Both the position numbers and the translations under genes were made by a program. The notes beneath the pieces are model-generated. The model was not told where the DNA came from and did no database searches. It worked only from the letters and a program-made list of their open reading frames with translations. A stretch of 64,000 nt of DNA from Tubulanus polymorphus. Its lineage: Eukaryota > Nemertea > Palaeonemertea > Tubulaniformes > Tubulanidae. Each line of letters begins with the position of its first letter. Position 1 is the stretch's first letter. This document shows, in pieces, positions 23,323-35,032 of this stretch. The stretch is taken from NCBI RefSeq assembly GCF_964204645.1, contig NC_134028.1:13257263-13321262 (forward strand). The letters run 5' to 3'.

Positions 23323-23527
23323 ATCTTTCGAAAAAGAAATAATATGTGATCTTTCATTAAGTAGGATCACTTGAATGATCGCTTTAATATCACTTTAAAA
23401 AAAAAAAGAATCTGCCAAAATGACCTTAATATTCGACACTATATCAGATTAATCGACTTCAAAATAGGCGAAAGCATAAGTCTTTATTGCGTTATTAATT
23501 GGCCTAATAATTCAAAAGCTAATAAAG
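23323..23527. repeat. Left-flank module of the 31-bp array (copy 1, uninterrupted)
   Basis: GATCTTTCATTAAGTAGGATC, AATCTGCCAAAATGACCTTA, CACTATATCAGATTAATCGA, GCATAAGTCTTTATTGCG and AATAAAGTGGGCGAC lead directly into the satellite. The same module at 56999-57603 is split by a foldback element. Confidence 0.85.
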
Positions 23528-24240
23528 TGGGCGACAAAACCAAAAAAATGAATTGTCGCGGGCGATAAAACCAAAATAATCAATTGTCGCGGGCGATAAA
23601 CAAAAATAATCAATTGTCGCTGGCGATAAAACCAAAGTATTGAATTGTTGCGGGCGACAAAACCAAAAAAATGAATTGTCGCAGGCGATAAAACCAAAAT
23701 CTTGAATTGTTGCGGGCGACAAAACCAAAATATTGAATTGTCGCGGGCGACAAAACCAAACTAATGAATTGTCGCGGGCGATAAAACCAAAATAATGAAT
23801 TGTCGCGGGCGATAAAACCAAAATAATGAATTGTCGCTGGAGATAAAACCAAAGTAATGAATTGTCGCAGGCGACAAAACCAAAATATTGAATTGTCGCG
23901 GGCGACAAAACCAAACTAATGAATTGTCGCGGGCGATAAAACCAAAATAATGAATTGTCGCGGGCGATAAAACCAAAATAATGAATCGTCGCTGGCGATA
24001 AAACCAAAATATTGAATTGTCGCAGGCGATAAAACCGCGACAAAAAAAAAATTGTCGCGGGCGATAAAACCAAAATAATGAATTGTCGCGGGCGACAAAA
24101 TCAAAATATTGATTTGTCGCGGGTGACAATACCAAATTAATGAATTGTCGCGGGCGATAAAACCAAAATAATGAATTGTCGCGGGCGATAAAACCAAAAT
24201 AATGAATTGTCGCGGGCGACAAAACCAAAATTATTGTTTT
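23528..24240. repeat. 31-bp satellite array 1
   Basis: About 23 units (length divided by 31) of TTGTCGCGGGCGAYAAAACC plus AAAATAATGAA. Each unit carries the dyad TTGTCGC-GG-GCGACAA; a C/T change at one position breaks perfect symmetry in many units. The array ends in the conserved TTATTGTTTTGTCGCGTTAT. Because 31 is not a multiple of three and the minus strand has no stop, all three minus frames stay open; these are not genes. Confidence 0.95.
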
Positions 24241-25990
24241 GTCGCGTTATTTTAGTTTTGTCGCTTTGTCATAATGTCGCCCTCATTTGCATATCGGCCT
24301 ACGTGTTTTTTTTACGCATGGCCCTTATCAGCCACCATACTAAAGCCTTAAGGTCGTGTAAAACTCGATAAACACTTCAAGCGACACAGCGAACGATCTC
24401 CCTTCCCCCACAGCGAACGCTTAACCTAGTAGAGGCTACTAACCTATGTATATGCGTAGGCCTAACATCCGGACAGATTGGTGGTAGGCCTAATGAATAA
24501 CAACCCACCTAAATATCGTAAATTTTGTTTTGATGTTCAATCCAATGAGTCCGTTAATAAACGCAACAATTATACTGCGTTTGTTTGAGACAGTAAAGCT
24601 CAGTACCGGTAGGCCTAAAGCCGCGTCAAACTCGATAAACACTTTAAGCGACACAGCGAACGATCCCCTTTCCCCCACAGCGAACGCTTACTCCGAATGT
24701 CAAGTGTTAGTCCAGCATACGGATAGGATTGTGTTATATACTTGTATTTAGTAAATACCTTGTGCATTTGACAATGATCCATATGTACTGTAGGAAATAT
24801 AGAGTATTGATGGAATTGATAGAGGTTGAAGCCCGCGGCCGAATAAAGTAATATATTCTTTTATTTTGATACCTCGTTGACATAACAGCTTTTCTCCGCT
24901 ATATCTCTTCGGCGTGTTTCGTTTAGGCCTACGACTCCCCGGTACACTTATCATTTATCTTAGTAAATACACGGTTAATTTGATAAAGAAAAATAGATAT
25001 TGCTAAACTAACTGCTTGACGCCCGCAGCCAAATCACTGGTAGTAATAAATTAATTTGTACTCGATTTGATTCTCATGATGATGTGAAACTCGCAGCTAA
25101 TCCCCGGAATGACGATGGGGTCATCCTTATTACCGAGATGACGTATTTTACTGAGATGAACCGAGACGAACTGAGATGAAATGAAATATAGCATATTTAT
25201 TTATTCCTTATCGATTTTAACCCTTGAAATCATGTTATATCAGTAATAAATACCTTCTAGAGTCATATTTTACATATTTTTTTTTCTAAAAAAATTTTGA
25301 CTTCAAATATGTAAACTGGGTTAGCAATAAAATTTCATTGAATTTGATTGATCGACGATCTCATCTCGGTAAAGTTAAGTTTTTTTCTACAAACATATCC
25401 GACAAAATATGTAAAATATGACTCCAGCAGGCATTTATTACTGATATGATATGATGTCAATTGTTAAAATCGATAAGGAATAAATAAATATATTATATTT
25501 CATTTCATCTCGGTTGATCTCGGTAAAATACGTCATCTCGGTAATAAGGATGACCGTGACGATGTTTACGGCTCGACAGTGCTTTTAAAATCTAAAGTAG
25601 TAAATTTCCTGTATATCGGTAATACGATTTGATGAGGAAAATGGGCTATTGTTAAAATTAGTTTTTAAAAACCGCAACAGAATGTGCAATCTTTGGGTAA
25701 TAAATTTGTTAATTTATGCTTGAATTGATAATTGATGTGACAAGAAACGTGCGGTAGATTTCGGAAAGAGGACTTAGAAAAACATGTCGGCTCTTTGAAT
25801 GGGGCTCAATTTTCGATGTTTACGGCCCGACAGTGCTTTTGTAACGATGATTCTTCAAAATACGCACGGGGTATTTGTAGATCGAAGTGAGCTGAATGAT
25901 ATCAGACGGATTGTATCGACAACAGCGGCAAGGTAACAAAGCCTTTGTCCTTTTAGTAAAAATAGTGTGGAAGAAAATAATAGGCCTAAC
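24241..25990. repeat. R module, copy 1 (interrupted by a MITE)
   Basis: The module that follows 31-bp arrays: ATAATGTCGCCCTCATTTGC, AACTCGATAAACACTTC, CCCCCACAGCGAACGCTTA, CATCCGGACAGATTGGT, AACATTTTTATT-like AATAAAGTAATATATTC, CGACAGTGCTTTTAAAATCT, and a right end GTGTGGAAGAAAATAATA. It is about 1.3 kb without the insertion at 25119-25555. Short frames on both strands are shared with other copies but look non-coding. Function and class unknown. Confidence 0.8.
25119..25555. mobile_element. MITE with ~100-bp inverted arms inside R copy 1
   Basis: GGTCATCCTTATTACCGAGA with TGACGTATTTTAC on the left is mirrored at 25520-25555 (GTAAAATACGTCATC, TCGGTAATAAGGATGACC). Arms extend about 100 bp inward (TTATTTATTCCTTATCGATTTT paired with its complement). 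Other R copies lack it. Fragments occur at 21457 and 29167. Confidence 0.88.
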
Positions 25991-26640
25991 AAGAGCCCCA
26001 AGGGGCACAATGGCCAGCCTGTCAGATTTGCTTTTTATAAATGATGTAATCTGTGGGTTATATTTATCAATATACACTCCCTGCTCAATATCATTTACAT
26101 AGTAAAATCGTGTGTTAACACAGACAGCAGGAACGAATGTAATATAGAAATACTAAATTATTGTATTGTTCAACGCCCCCTGGTGGCCATAAAAAAAAAC
26201 CAATGAGCTTGAAACTCACCTCGATCATAGAACATGTCATGAGCTACAACTTTCCAATTGATTAGAGTAGCAAAATATGCTTAAGTATCAATTATGATGT
26301 GGAAAAACTTTTTTTCCACCTACGAATGAGTACTGATGGCCCCAAGATGGCCGCCAAGTGCGTCATAATTGCCTGGTCAAAAATACCCTCTCGGATATAA
26401 AAGATCCCTTTCCAAAGAATACCCATTACAAATTGCAATGAAACATGGCGCATCATTAGAAAGCTACAGTACTCAGAATTCAGGCCAGGCCAAAATTGAC
26501 ATTTTTGGGAACAAAAAAGATCACAGTACGGCCATCTTGAGTACGATCGACTCAATTTTTCTCATGCCGATGGGCCCTCGGGGGATACAAATATATACGA
26601 ATGATCAAGGTATTAAACATTTTTTGGCAGAATGAAATTT
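25988..26640 (+). mobile_element. 154-bp-monomer element, single-monomer copy with distinct head
   Basis: Starts AACAAGAGCCCCAAGGGGC, has one monomer (CAACGCCCCCTGGTGGCCAT, AGAACATGTCATGAGCTACA), then the common tail TTTCCACCTACGAATGAGTAC, AAGATGGCCGCCAAGTGCG, AAATTGACATTTTTGGG. The tail matches 40650-40940. Confidence 0.8.
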
Positions 26641-27249
26641 GATTGAATTTGCAATTCGGGCACATGGCTAATTAGCATATCAAGGTCATACACCCGATTT
26701 GGTAAAACCTTTTTTTCGCGAAACTTGCGCAATTGTCAAGGATGAATTTTCTGTAGAGCAAATAAAAATTCCTCCCAAACACCAAATCAACTAAAGATTT
26801 CATAGAAATCGATCTTGAAATACAATTTTAAATCTTAAAATAAAACCCGGAAGTAAAACAGTAGACGATACCGCGGATTCACGTGAACACCTGATTTCTG
26901 TAAACGAAATGTTGGTTGTGACAAAATTGTTCAGACGGTTTTAGGTGGTAATAAGTACGGAAACGTAACGACCATGGTCGACTTATTCGATGAAATCAGG
27001 ACTATGTGATATCCAAATTTTGACTTTTTTATTCTCCAGACCCTGATATAGAAATAAACAAGAAAATTAATTTTAGAAAATTATTTGACGCCTGCGAAAA
27101 AAATGTATAATTTCTGGGCTAAGCTAATGTGGAATTGCAAATTTGAAATCGAAGTTTTAAGAAATTTGGGGAATTATGAGATTTGGCGATTGGGTAGATG
27201 ATACAGCGGGTCTTCGACTCTCGGTAGTGGTTTAAATTTTTTTATTGAA
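26641..27249. other. Unassigned AT-rich spacer
   Basis: No ORF or repeat recognised. Confidence 0.4.
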
Positions 27250-27631
27250 AATTCTCAATAATTGATCGCGAACTTGCGACCGACTTCATTTACTTATGCC
27301 TCTAAGCTGGTCTGCAACTTTATTGCCTCCATGGTTGAAGAACGAGCTCTTCTGATGTCTGCTTCATCATGACTTCGAGCATATCGTGTGGCCTAGCCAG
27401 CCGGCCCGGGCCACGGGTTTGGCTGTCACTCGATATCCTAGAGTCTTGAGTCTGGGTGGGTTGAAGTAGACATTGTCATTTAAAATAACATGCTTATGTT
27501 GTTCTGTATGAATTACCCGTGTGTCATGTATGTTGTATTAATTTATTTTAAAATTTGTATTCATTGAATTTGGGAATTTTATCCCGAAATTTCAATGTAA
27601 TAAGGATCAATAAAGAATTGAATTGAATTGT
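27250..27631 (+). mobile_element. 3' end of a non-LTR retrotransposon
   Basis: AT-rich 3' UTR-like sequence ending AATAAGGATCAATAAAG then AATTGAATTGAATTG. An AATAAA-like signal directly followed by a short (GAATT) tail is the usual 3' terminus of CR1/Jockey-type LINEs. No ORF2 sequence is attached. Confidence 0.6.
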
Positions 27632-28560
27632 CACCTAATACACATGCCATCAGAGGACGCGGAGCCGTATATGATAGCTATGCTATTATAAATTGCTAAT
27701 CTCAAGAAACCTGCATACTCCTAATATCAAACATATTTTCTAAAACTTTTGAATATTGAAATTATATGTTTACACATTTTCATATTGACCGCTTGTAGCC
27801 GCTGATGAAATTCACGCCGGCCCTACACACATCGTAGATAGCTTTGTCATTCCACCGGCATGCCCACGTCAGGGTCTGACTTTTATATCAGACTTCCAAA
27901 TCGTGTATACATCCGCCATTTAACCGAATAATCCGATTTACTTATCATTTCTATTTATGCCTGCCGCTTCTGATATAATCATACATCCTTTACTATTACA
28001 ATACGTCTTCTAATGATATTCAATGCAATATAACATTTCGACGTTCAAATATAGGTCATTATATAATCACAGGAAGCCATTCTACATCTATGTCAATAAT
28101 ATTTTGCCAGATAGCTTATTTGTGTACACATAGCCCTGTGACGTTTTGCACATCGATTTACGGCTGTCGTTTGTAAAATGACGCTGAATGGTTAACATTG
28201 TTTAGGTTTCATAATGGTAACGTTTTATAAGGCGTAAAAAATTTTTGGTGGTACGAAAGTGCAATCACAGCGCCGACGGGGACAGAGCCGTGTCAGAGAT
28301 CGGCGGAGTGAAAATTGAGGTGGACGAACACGAAGAAGTAGGCTATTGCGCTACTTGAATCACGAAAACTCCTGGCGCGGCCCCGACGCTTTTCGTTGAT
28401 TAAGTAATACAAATATCATGCAATGGGTTTTCACAATCTACCGCTGGTATTTACCGGACTTCAATATCACTCCAAAATTCAAAGAAACCTCGAAATATCG
28501 AACCGGAACACTTCCGGTAGATATCCGCGGCTGCCCAACCGGGAAACTTATTTGTTTCAA
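27632..28560. other. Unassigned
   Basis: No recognised gene or repeat. A GC-rich patch at 28260-28400 carries no open frame of note. Confidence 0.4.
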
Positions 28561-28596
28561 TAGATATTGATAGGATCCATCATCTTCACCCGTCAA

Positions 28597-28618
28597 GGGA
28601 TTCGAACCCACTAAGCTA
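28597..28618 (-). other. tRNA-like A and B boxes overlapping each other
   Basis: On the minus strand TAGCTTAGTGGG (A-box-like) runs straight into GGGTTCGAATCCC (perfect B box, 28609-28597). A real tRNA has about 30 bases between them, so this is not a tRNA gene. It looks like a deleted tRNA-derived SINE head. Confidence 0.5.
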
Positions 28619-29095
28619 AAGCCATGCCAGAATCGGGTCGGGCCAATCACAGTGCTTGTAACAAACCACATTAGGCTTCTGTGGAATTTCCCAGTAAATG
28701 GGCCAATCAGCGAACACGTAGCGAACGCGGAAGTATTGTCGCGTGTTGATACATGACGTCATGCGCAAAAGCGCCAGTAATGAAATCGCGATAATTCACG
28801 TGAACAGCTGCTGATATTTTCAGATAAACCAATCACAGGGAAGACACAACTTCCTGATTGGCTAATAAAAATTGAAATTTTCCCGATTTAACTTTCGTGA
28901 AAAATGCAGAAAACATTTTTATGAGACCCTATTTCAAAATTCTGCTCGCTACGATTCCGAGAATGGATTACGCTAAAATACGTGATTTGTTCGAATATGC
29001 CCTCACTTGGCAAGCAAAAGAGCCTTTTGTGTGGAAACCATGTCATTTAAATTCGCTCCATTTGTATAGTAATAGGCTCAGCCTACGGCTGGCCT
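28619..29095. other. Unassigned spacer
   Basis: A 66-codon plus frame at 28897-29097 has no family resemblance. Nothing else recognised. Confidence 0.4.
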
Positions 29096-29097
29096 AA

Positions 29098-29230
29098 TAA
29101 TAATAATCACGCGGATATCAATAGGGTTTTCTGTGAAATAACAGAAAACCCAAAATACGCTATAGGCCTATTTCATTTCATCTCGGTTCGTCTCGGTAAA
29201 ATACGTCATCTCGGTAATAAGGATGACCCC
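29098..29230. repeat. Single copy of the 54-bp hairpin repeat plus MITE fragment
   Basis: AATAATAATCACGCGGATATC with AGGGTTTTCTGTGAAATA then ACAGAAAACCC (29098-29153) equals the unit triplicated at 59911-60073. The part AGGGTTTTCTGT...ACAGAAAACCC is a near-perfect stem. It is followed at 29167-29229 by the right arm of the MITE at 25119. Confidence 0.85.
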
Positions 29231-29236
29231 GATCAT

Positions 29237-29990
29237 ATGCTGAGTAAACTATCGCTCATAAACGAAAACAAAAACAACTTTAGGGAAAATCATTGTTTAA
29301 TTCTGAATGCAAATTCCTTACTGAACAAATTGATGCATAATAAAATAAAGGTAAATCAACAGTTTATTAACGAAATAACGGATCAAAACAACGTCGCACG
29401 AAGAGCAGGTGTGACACCTCATATTGAAGAACTTTGCAAAAAGGCAAATCGAACGATTGGATTTCTGAAAAGGAATGTTAACATAAACTCGATACATGTG
29501 AAGGACACAGCTTACAGATCACTGGTTAGACCCATTGTAGAATATGCGAGCAGTGTCTGGGACCCATATCTCCAGACTGACATACACCGATTGGAGATGA
29601 TCCAACATCGAGCTGCAAGATATGTCACAAATCGTCACCACAATAGATCCAGTGTAACAGATATGTTGTCCCACCTACAATGGCAATCACTACAGGAAAG
29701 AAGAAGACAGGCCAGACTCACACTATTGTATAAACTCGCCAACGAACAAACTTTGGTTGATACGAGCACACGCCTGGTTCCACCTGTCCGTAAAACTAGA
29801 GAATCGCACTCGAAAGCTTTCCAAGTCAAGTTCTCCCGTACTGAAATCAAACGACAATCCTTCTATACCAGAACAGTTAGGGATTGGAACGCTCTACCTG
29901 CAGATACTGTGTCAGCAGAGAGTATCGAAGCCTTTAACAGGTCGACTTGCATATGTATTTCTACGGGTATCCCGTAAATTTACGTGACAT
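29237..29990 (+). pseudogene. LINE ORF2 C-terminal region (Jockey/CR1-like)
   Basis: An open frame of 246 codons. From about 29420 it reads PHIEELCKKANRTIGFLKRN, AYRSLVRPIVEYASSVWDPY, LEMIQHRAARYVTNRH, LQWQSLQERRRQARL, YTRTVRDWNALP. This is the standard domain downstream of the reverse transcriptase in Jockey/CR1/Rex-like ORF2 proteins. The first 50 codons do not fit the family, consistent with an internal deletion; the RT itself is missing. It ends at CICISTGIP, where sequence identity to the family is lost. Probably the same LINE as the RT fragments elsewhere in the window, since both match copies disrupted at 18510/19749. Confidence 0.85.
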
Positions 29991-30615
29991 CCGGAAAATC
30001 CCGTTAATATACGTGACTACCTTCCGACTCTGTCTGACCAATTATATTTAGCCTCTCAAACATTTATGTTACGTTGTTCGTGATTGGATAAGGTTTAAAA
30101 AGGCTAGAAACAACTTATTCTTTGTTTCTCAATATTGATGTGTTAGTTACCACATAGATGGCGATCGCTACAACTGTTTGAAGTGACTCGCACAATTATT
30201 TTGCCTTGCCTTCCTTCAGTAAATAGAGCCGTGGTATTTTATCATTGCACGTGGGAAGCTGAATCTTTTCTAGGTTAAAGTAAACTTGTATACAATCAAT
30301 TTCACCGTGTACTACGAGATTCCTGCGTGGCGTTTGGGAGAAATTATTTTTCAAAAATGATGCCCCGTGTACGCTAGATTGTCTCATTCAGAGTGTTATA
30401 AATTATACTTACAGCAGGTATGTAAACCTATAAAAACATTCTTTTGGGTCAAGATATCACTGTTGAATATTATACGAGCGAATTAAATCATCATCGCGAC
30501 GATGTAAAAAAAGATGTTTAAAAAAATTCTTACAGCTTCAAAGCCTATCTCAGTTTCAAATTTTCTTGTTTTCAATGAAACGAAATGATTTATTATTTCT
30601 TTGTCTTCCAGTAAG
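29991..30615. other. Spacer upstream of the DUF6589-like gene
   Basis: No recognised feature. TCTTTGTCTTCCAG just before the start at 30616 resembles a splice acceptor, so an upstream exon is possible. Confidence 0.35.
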
Positions 30616-33521
30616 ATGAGCTTCAAGGCTAAGTGTTCAGCAAATGACAGACACCAGGAGTGGGGCATAGAAGAAGGAGCAAATCTCATATTAATATCGA
30701 AAGTTTTTAATATCAGTCAAAGAAAGTTATTTCTGGAGTTCAGCAAACTACCCCCTAACCCTAAGAGGGAGTTGCGTTTTTGCAAAGGATGTATCGAACA
30801 TTTCAAATCGGCACGGCAAGATCGATTTTCTGAACCAAAAAGGGAGTGGAGTCAGGATGAACGTATAAATCAAAAGTTCGAGAAGGATTCCTGTACCGGT
30901 ACGCAATCGGATCCGGTGATTGTCATTCCAATGGTAGGAGAGTGTCCGGAGTTAGACTTCACAAATTTGGCAGAAGAAACTCTGAATAAAATTGCTGTAG
31001 CATTAGGTAGATCCTTGAAGCCCCATCTTCAAAATGATGTGGTTAAGTTAGCAGAACTCAAAGATTTTCAAACATTGAGTGAATTAGACAATAATAGTTA
31101 CTTGAGAAACTGCAATGGTACACTAGTTAAATTTTTATCTGGTATTATGCCGCAATCATCTATAGAGGACACGAGAAAGCAGTACATATTGAGCAAAACT
31201 GTTGAATCGGTAACAAACCTGAGTTATCCTGTTTATGTGATGCCCCTTCATTTAAGAGAAAGCATACTTTCTTTTTCATTTGGCGCTGGTTTTCTCTCCA
31301 TGAAAGTACTTTCGGCCAGTTCTCATGCATCTTACGACACAGTGAAAAAATGGTTTTCTGAACTTGGTCAGTTTCAAGATGAAATGAAATTTCAAGGAGA
31401 CATAGTATGCGCATTTGATAATAACCAAGTGTTGCAGCGGCGATGGAAAGTTATGTTGGAAAATAAGATGTTCTGCAACGTGGTTACAATTGTCGCTTTT
31501 TTTCAAATTAACAATACCGGCAAAGTTCAGTACACCGCTGCAGCAAAACCTGGATCCTGGATGTTCAGACCATTGGACATGGAAACTAGAGAATCTTTGA
31601 AATATATAGACTGTAAAGAAGATGTCAAGCAAATGCACTAGAGGTTTCTATATGAACACTGGACAGATATTTTATTAGATGTCGCAAGCGAACAAAGTTA
31701 TCTTGAATCTGGGGAGTTTAGAGATTCAATTGACAAGTTGATTGAATCTAAGATGAAGGAAGAGTTATACAAAATATGCTATTCTTGTCAGAAAGAGAAC
31801 ATTGATATTAAAAAGATCATTTGTCCAAACTGTCATAAAAACCTAAAAAGGTCGAAATTGGAACATTTTGGACTAGAGGAAACAACGTTTACTGAATCAA
31901 AATCGAAACAGAAACAGAAATCAATGAAACTTGTCAGGCTCTCAGCCAAAAGGAAAGCAGATGGAAGTTACATAATTGAAAAATCTCAAAAGGAAAGTTC
32001 CTATGAATCGAACATGCATGTTCATGTCAATGAAACCAGTGTTTCTGAACCGGTATTTGTAAACCCGTGTAGTTACGAGGCAGTTCGAAAAGTCTTAAAG
32101 GAAATTAGTAAAAAGGCAAAGATCGGAAAATACTCTGATTCTGACCAAAATGATACCCGAGAATGGATAACTATTTACTGTGATGGTTCGCCATATAACC
32201 TTGAAATCACTTATCGGAGTACCACGGACTTACCGATTCGAATTATTTCCGTCTACAGTACGAATGGGTAAATCTTTTACCGGGTCCCGGTCATATTGAA
32301 ATGAACATGGTGAAAGGACTATTCGATGTATGCTGGGATATCTTTCTTAAGGAACTGGCAATGGACATGAATTTTAAAAGTGAGAAAGCACTTATGTGTG
32401 CTCGTAAATGTAGTGATCACCACAAGAGCTGGTCACTTCTTTTGATAGCATATAATGCACTGGTTAGAGAGTTAGCTGTACCTTTTGTAAGAAAAGAACT
32501 CATCAAACCACATCCTGAAATAAGTGCAAGTGGATTTGAACAATTTTTACGGAAATCAGTCCGAAATGAAAATTACGCTTTAATTGCTGATGTGTTTCGA
32601 ATTAATTAGCTCCGTTTTGATGTACAGACATGGTATAAGAAACAACGATAGTCAGTTGGCTCTATGCGGTCTTAGCAAATATGCTAAGGTTTGGTGCGCA
32701 AGAAAGCACCCAATTTACAGGGAACTTGAAATTTCGTTTAACGTGGTGTTTCCTCGAATGCCGGAAATGGTACAAAGCCATGTTCGTCAGACATTCTCGA
32801 TTAATACTTCTGGCACACCAGGCACAAGCGAGGGTCCTGATTTTAAGCTGGAAGAAATAAACAGAACAATTCAAAACTGGCTACCAAAAGCCCCCGTTGG
32901 AAAAGACTGGCAGCAAGCATGCTGCCAGCACGATCGTATCGTTAGTTTTCAAAAAACGGTTCTAGAACAAATGGGTTGTTCCGATCCAAAAAATAGGGGA
33001 CTCCACATTCACCAGAGTCACAGTTTGGAAATAGAGAAGTTCAGGTGTCATATCCGGAGAGCGGAGTATCTCTCATGTCCCGGTAAAGCTGAACAAATCA
33101 AGTCGATAAGTGGAGTTGCACTTGACCGTGAATTAAAGAATTTCTGTTCCTTAGCTCGAGAAAAGAGAGCCAAATACTTTGACTCCTACATGAACTGTGA
33201 GGATACACGGAGATCAGCGAGATCCACAGTCCCATTTCTCGAAGCCCCCATTTTCATTACTTGCGAGGAAAGAGAAGAATATGAAAAATTGACAAACAAA
33301 ACGACAGAACAACTCAAGACAATTATAAAAGAAAAACTAGAAGCCATTTTTGATGATGATGTTAAAGAAGCCCTTAACGAATATTACCTAAAAGAGTTTG
33401 ATAAAAAGCCCCTAAATCACTATATATAAGTTTTTGTGAGGAAGTCGATGAATACTTGGACACAGAACAAAGTGAAATTCGAGGTTTCACATTGGACAAC
33501 GATGTTGATGATACGAACTAA
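30616..33521 (+). pseudogene. DUF6589-like transposon-type gene, nearly complete but broken
   Basis: From ATG 30616 a 342-codon frame includes FCKGCIEHF, CAFDNNQVLQRRWKV and a long helical region. An in-frame TAG (31639) interrupts it, and the same frame resumes to 32271 with a zinc ribbon (ICYSCQKENI...IICPNCHKNL) and YCDGSPYNL. After a frameshift near 32260 it continues LLPGPGHIEMNMVKGLF and CSDHHKSWSLLL. A second shift near 32600 leads to YRHGIRNN, the acidic EGPDFKLEEINRTIQNWLP block and a lysine/glutamate-rich C-terminus. A last shift near 33430 reaches TAA at 33519. The DGxPxxL and PGPGHxEMNM motifs and overall order match a large uncharacterised eukaryotic family that I believe is the DUF6589 group, thought to derive from transposons. 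Three frameshifts and one stop in about 960 codons indicate recent inactivation. Confidence 0.7.
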
Positions 33522-33563
33522 TAAATGAACCTTTTAAAAGAAAAAAAATTTACCATCAACTGT

Positions 33564-33830
33564 TTAGTTCTGAATTACGTAGAATATAGGCCTACAGGTA
33601 TTTGATAGATCGCAAAAATAATCTTTCACGGCCACGTCTTCTGGTGAAAAGTTGACACATGGGTAATGTACCCAAATATCACAACCATCTCCAGAGCATC
33701 CAATCCATTGGTCATTCTCTTCTTCAACGTATGAGCCGTGGCAAATAAAACATCTATAACTCGTGATGGCCGGTTGTTCAGGTTTCTGTTGATGTTGACA
33801 GATATCGGAAGAAGAAGAAGACACTGACAC
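33564..33830 (-). CDS. PHD-finger ORF (probable transposon-associated fragment)
   Basis: 88 codons on the minus strand. After a serine-rich start, residues 27-75 read RCFICHGSYVEEE, QWIGCSGDGCDIWVHYPC, DYFCDLSNTC. The ligand pattern C-x2-C...C-x4-C...H-x2-C...C is a PHD finger, a small zinc domain that usually reads histone H3 tails. The last pair is C-x5-C rather than C-x2-C, and TAGGCCTA lies right after it in the DNA. It runs convergent with the DUF6589-like gene, 43 bp away. It could be the C-terminal exon of a transposon gene or a stray host exon; no splice sites were settled. Confidence 0.5.
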   Translation of the reverse strand: MSVSSSSSDICQHQQKPEQPAITSYRCFICHGSYVEEENDQWIGCSGDGCDIWVHYPCVNFSPEDVAVKDYFCDLSNTCRPIFYVIQN

Positions 33831-34860
33831 TGACAGACAGTAGTCCCTATTCTTGACCCTTGAATCTTACCCTCATGTCATTAAATCCCTAGCCTCCGAT
33901 ATGAGCTTACCGTAAGTGTCTATAAAACGACAGCACAATCGACAGTACCAGAGAAGAAAGAGTACAGTTCCTGCTTGACACGAACTACTGGACACGTCAA
34001 ATATACAGCAAATGTACGATGTTGACGGAAAATTTCTTTCATGTGTGGAATTGAATTGAATTGAATTTTGTAGAGTTCAATGAAATTCATTTTATTATCA
34101 CATGTATGAAACTACTAGTACTAAAAGTAGTTGCGTCATTCTCATTTACCAGTGGTCCGGTATCAATCCCCAAACTAGCTTCCTCTGTGTAGGTTCTATC
34201 AACACGCATAGAACTGTCTACAGGCACTCGCCGATGGGCTTGGGATACTGTAACGGATTCCGTGGACACGGTAACCAAAATAGCTTCTCTGTAATATTTG
34301 GATTTCGCGGGGGACAAGCAACTCCTGCAGCTGTGCTTGTCCCGCCTCCACCCAACTTGGGCCTCACACGGCCCGGGTCCTCTCGGGGCGTCCCCTATCC
34401 CTTCGTGCCTCTTCACCGTTGGTGGGTACGTCCGGGTCCGCTCGTCCTCCTCTTGGAGGCGAGTAATTCAGCTGGAACCCTGCCGGCCAAAAATGTCGGT
34501 AGCGTGACTCCGGCCTCTCCTCAGCTGACCGGATTCCTCGTGCCCCAAATGTTAGACTAATTTGCTCTGACTCTCTTCCTCACTCCAAACGTCCACGACA
34601 ACTCAAAACGGCATTCTTAATTTAGAAATAGTTACTGTATGTACATTTATTTTGCAGACGAATTAAATCCGGCGTTGTACCTCGCGATAATTTCTAAATA
34701 TACATTATTATTATGTGATGACGGTCGTTCTACATCTTAACTATTTACACTAGGCTCCCGGACAACGTATCCGCGGGTTCCGGGGACAACCATGTCCGCC
34801 GGGGACAACGTCGTCCGTGGCCGGACAACAATACGCAATAGTAATAGCTCATAAAAAATG
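33831..34860. other. Unassigned, with possible LTR-type sequence
   Basis: TCTATAAAACG at about 33918 (+) looks like a TATA box and (GAATT)3 occurs at 34051-34066. A 152-codon plus frame (34102-34560) and a 109-codon minus frame (34087-34416) overlap; neither is recognised. 34755-34830 has repeated CCGGGGACAAC/CCGGACAAC. Confidence 0.35.
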
Positions 34861-35032
34861 AAAAATAAATTCTCGCACGCTCGAATTTATTTTTTATTTT
34901 TTACTCACTCGCCCCTTCAACCTTTAACCTGAACCCCTATTATCCCTATTACTCTTAAAATATTCATATATATGAATAACATATAAATGAATAATTTCTA
35001 AAATCAATTTTAATAAAAAATTTGATATTAAA
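34861..35032. other. Left edge of the AT-rich virus-like island
   Basis: AAAAATGAAAAATAAATTC and GAATTTATTTTTTATTTTTT (34855-34905) form an imperfect inverted repeat around CTCGCACGCTCG. Composition changes here from mixed to strongly AT-rich. Confidence 0.4.

Noticed and set aside
23519-24228. Overlapping minus-strand proteins of 80-184 residues rich in SPATIHYFGFIARDNS
   Set aside because: They are translations of the stop-free 31-bp satellite in three frames; no start context, domain or frame-specific conservation.
27790-27830. Hammerhead ribozyme at GCTGATGAAATTC
   Set aside because: Has CTGATGA, but no stem II followed by GAAA.
28560-28640. tRNA gene
   Set aside because: Perfect B box, but the A box overlaps it, so no cloverleaf is possible.
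34102-34560. 152-residue proline-rich ORF and opposing 109-residue ORF as a gene
   Set aside because: No recognisable domain; GC-rich composition alone explains the open frames.
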